A stretch of DNA of 32,554 nucleotides, from NCBI GenBank assembly GCA_900756725.1, contig CAAELJ010000043.1, positions 1 to 32,554 on the forward strand, in the 5' to 3' direction. A program made the translations under genes and the position numbers. Numbering within the stretch: the stretch's first letter is position 1; the number at the start of each line of letters is the position of its first letter. Below are positions 31,536 through 32,554 of the stretch, piece by piece. Source of the DNA: an uncultured Collinsella sp. (GTDB lineage: Bacteria > Actinomycetota > Coriobacteriia > Coriobacteriales > Coriobacteriaceae). The notes beneath the pieces were generated by a model, which did no database searches, was not told where the DNA came from, and was given only the letters and a program-made list of their open reading frames with translations.

Positions 31536-32554
31536 ATGGTCGAAGATATCCCCCTTGAAATCACTTCGAGTGACATGGCCAATCTGCCCATATTCATCGC
31601 CGTCCTTATCGTGGCCGCCGTCGTCGTGCGCGTGTATTTTTCAATCAAACACAACGAAAAGCCGCCCATTGCCCGCGTCTTTTGGTGCGCGACGCTCCTC
31701 ATCCCGCTCGGCATGGTAGCTGCATGGATTACGAATCAATTGCTCGTAAATGAGGACAGTTCCCTATGGGTCCTTTCTTATTCGGCGCTCGGTGCTGCCG
31801 CCGTCATACTTCTTGTCGAGCCCTTGGTTTCGGGACTTATCGACCAAACCGATCTTGCGACGGGAACGGTTGCCTGTATTTGCCGTGACATCCTTGTCAT
31901 CGCCGCTGTTTCAGCGCTCTCGTTCGTTTCACTCGAAATTGCCTGCAACGAAACGTTCTATCGCATTCCCGCCAACTCATTCGGGTTTTCCGTCGGGCTG
32001 CTCGCGACGGTTCTGCTCTCCCTTTATTTGCTGGGACAGCGTCATGGAGGCGTCATGGTCCTCGTGCCCGTCGTCTGTTGCATCCTTGGCATTGCCGAGC
32101 ACTTCGTCATAACGTTTAAAGGCGAAGCCATCCTGCCAAGCGATATCTTGGCCCTTGGCACCGCAATGGAAGTGAGCGAGGGATACGAGTTTACCTTTAC
32201 CGCCGGAATCGTAACATCACTCGCCCTGCTGGAGATTTCCCTGGGGCTTCTTTCGCTTATCCGACCGCGAAAGCTCCGTACGCCCACCCATGTCTTCCCC
32301 GCAATCGCCGCTAACCTCTGCGCTTTTCTGCTAGTGACCGTTGTGGGGCTCTCGGGCTTTTCCAACATCGACTTGGAGCAGGCACTAGATTTTGGATTTG
32401 ACCGTTGGCAGCCCATCACCACGTATGCGTCTCAGGGTTTTATCACTTCGTTCACCGAAATGGTCAACGAGTTGCCCATTGAGAAGCCCGAGGGCTATAC
32501 GCCCGATGAGGCGCAGAGCATCGAGCAGGAGCTCGCCGCCACCTACGACAGCAC
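31536..32554 (+). CDS. LTA synthase/phosphoglycerol transferase-like membrane protein (partial, 5' part)
   Basis: The frame is open from ATG 31536 (GAGGAA site upstream) to the right edge, giving 339 residues of a longer protein. About six hydrophobic segments are visible (near 17-34, 48-68, 78-98, 118-135, 150-190, 224-242 and 256-273), then a hydrophilic stretch leading to where a sulfatase-like domain would begin. The segment FKGEAILPSDILALGTAMEVSE (in part: GEAILPSDILALGTA, 196-210) and YTPDEAQSIEQEL near 321-333 resemble LtaS-type polyglycerol-phosphate transferases and related phosphoglycerol transferases. The catalytic Thr and metal ligands lie outside the window, so activity cannot be judged. 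It is the only plus-strand gene here. Confidence 0.7.
   Translation, partial: MVEDIPLEITSSDMANLPIFIAVLIVAAVVVRVYFSIKHNEKPPIARVFWCATLLIPLGMVAAWITNQLLVNEDSSLWVLSYSALGAAAVILLVEPLVSGLIDQTDLATGTVACICRDILVIAAVSALSFVSLEIACNETFYRIPANSFGFSVGLLATVLLSLYLLGQRHGGVMVLVPVVCCILGIAEHFVITFKGEAILPSDILALGTAMEVSEGYEFTFTAGIVTSLALLEISLGLLSLIRPRKLRTPTHVFPAIAANLCAFLLVTVVGLSGFSNIDLEQALDFGFDRWQPITTYASQGFITSFTEMVNELPIEKPEGYTPDEAQSIEQELAATYDS

Noticed and set aside
1..32554. CRISPR arrays, tRNA/rRNA genes, transposases, phage genes or a defence system
   Set aside because: No regularly spaced repeats, cloverleaf patterns, or transposase/integrase or nuclease-defence motifs were found on either strand.

Overview
The window looks like a chromosomal segment of a high-GC Gram-positive bacterium of the class Coriobacteriia, most likely a Collinsella-type gut actinobacterium. 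This is inferred from the WhiA/RapZ pair, an actinobacterial-type MurJ, the glycolytic block next to whiA, and sialic-acid catabolism typical of mucus-associated gut bacteria. No rRNA, tRNA, CRISPR array or insertion sequence was seen. All genes but the last lie on the minus strand, so operons read from high to low coordinates.

Layout in coordinate order: (1) 1-5248, a complete-looking dipeptide/oligopeptide ABC importer (oppA-B-C-D-F; oppF runs off the left edge). (2) 5543-10631, secG and the lower-glycolysis block gpmI, tpiA, pgk, gapA. (3) 10825-12681, whiA and rapZ, with no yvcK between them. (4) 12780-23209, a nine-gene operon for sialic acid: a SatABCD-type importer (binding protein, permease, fused permease-ATPase, ATPase), an AXE1-family esterase, a second esterase-like protein that has lost its nucleophile, then nanA, nanK and nanE. 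(5) 23575-28329, the ybaK, murJ, uvrC operon. (6) uvrA (28463-31342), divergent from (7) the 5' part of an LTA-synthase-like gene that runs off the right edge.

Working together, the nan/sat operon would import sialic acid, possibly remove O-acetyl groups, cleave it to pyruvate and ManNAc, phosphorylate ManNAc and epimerise it to GlcNAc-6-P. The rapZ gene, whose enterobacterial homologue senses the downstream metabolite GlcN6P, follows directly behind. In many actinobacteria uvrC, rapZ, yvcK, whiA and the gap-pgk-tpi genes are neighbours, so the sialic-acid operon looks like an island set into a conserved core block between uvrC and rapZ.

The most unusual points are: an esterase paralog with Gly in place of the catalytic Ser beside an intact copy; three ETAV(F/Y)L repeats in a long acidic N-terminal tail of MurJ, resembling the phospho-threonine motif of GarA/OdhI; a 98-nt palindrome capped by a C(UUCG)G loop between nanK and nanE; a fused SatC that has lost all four cysteines that the neighbouring OppD keeps; and a terminator-like hairpin abutting the rapZ ribosome binding site.
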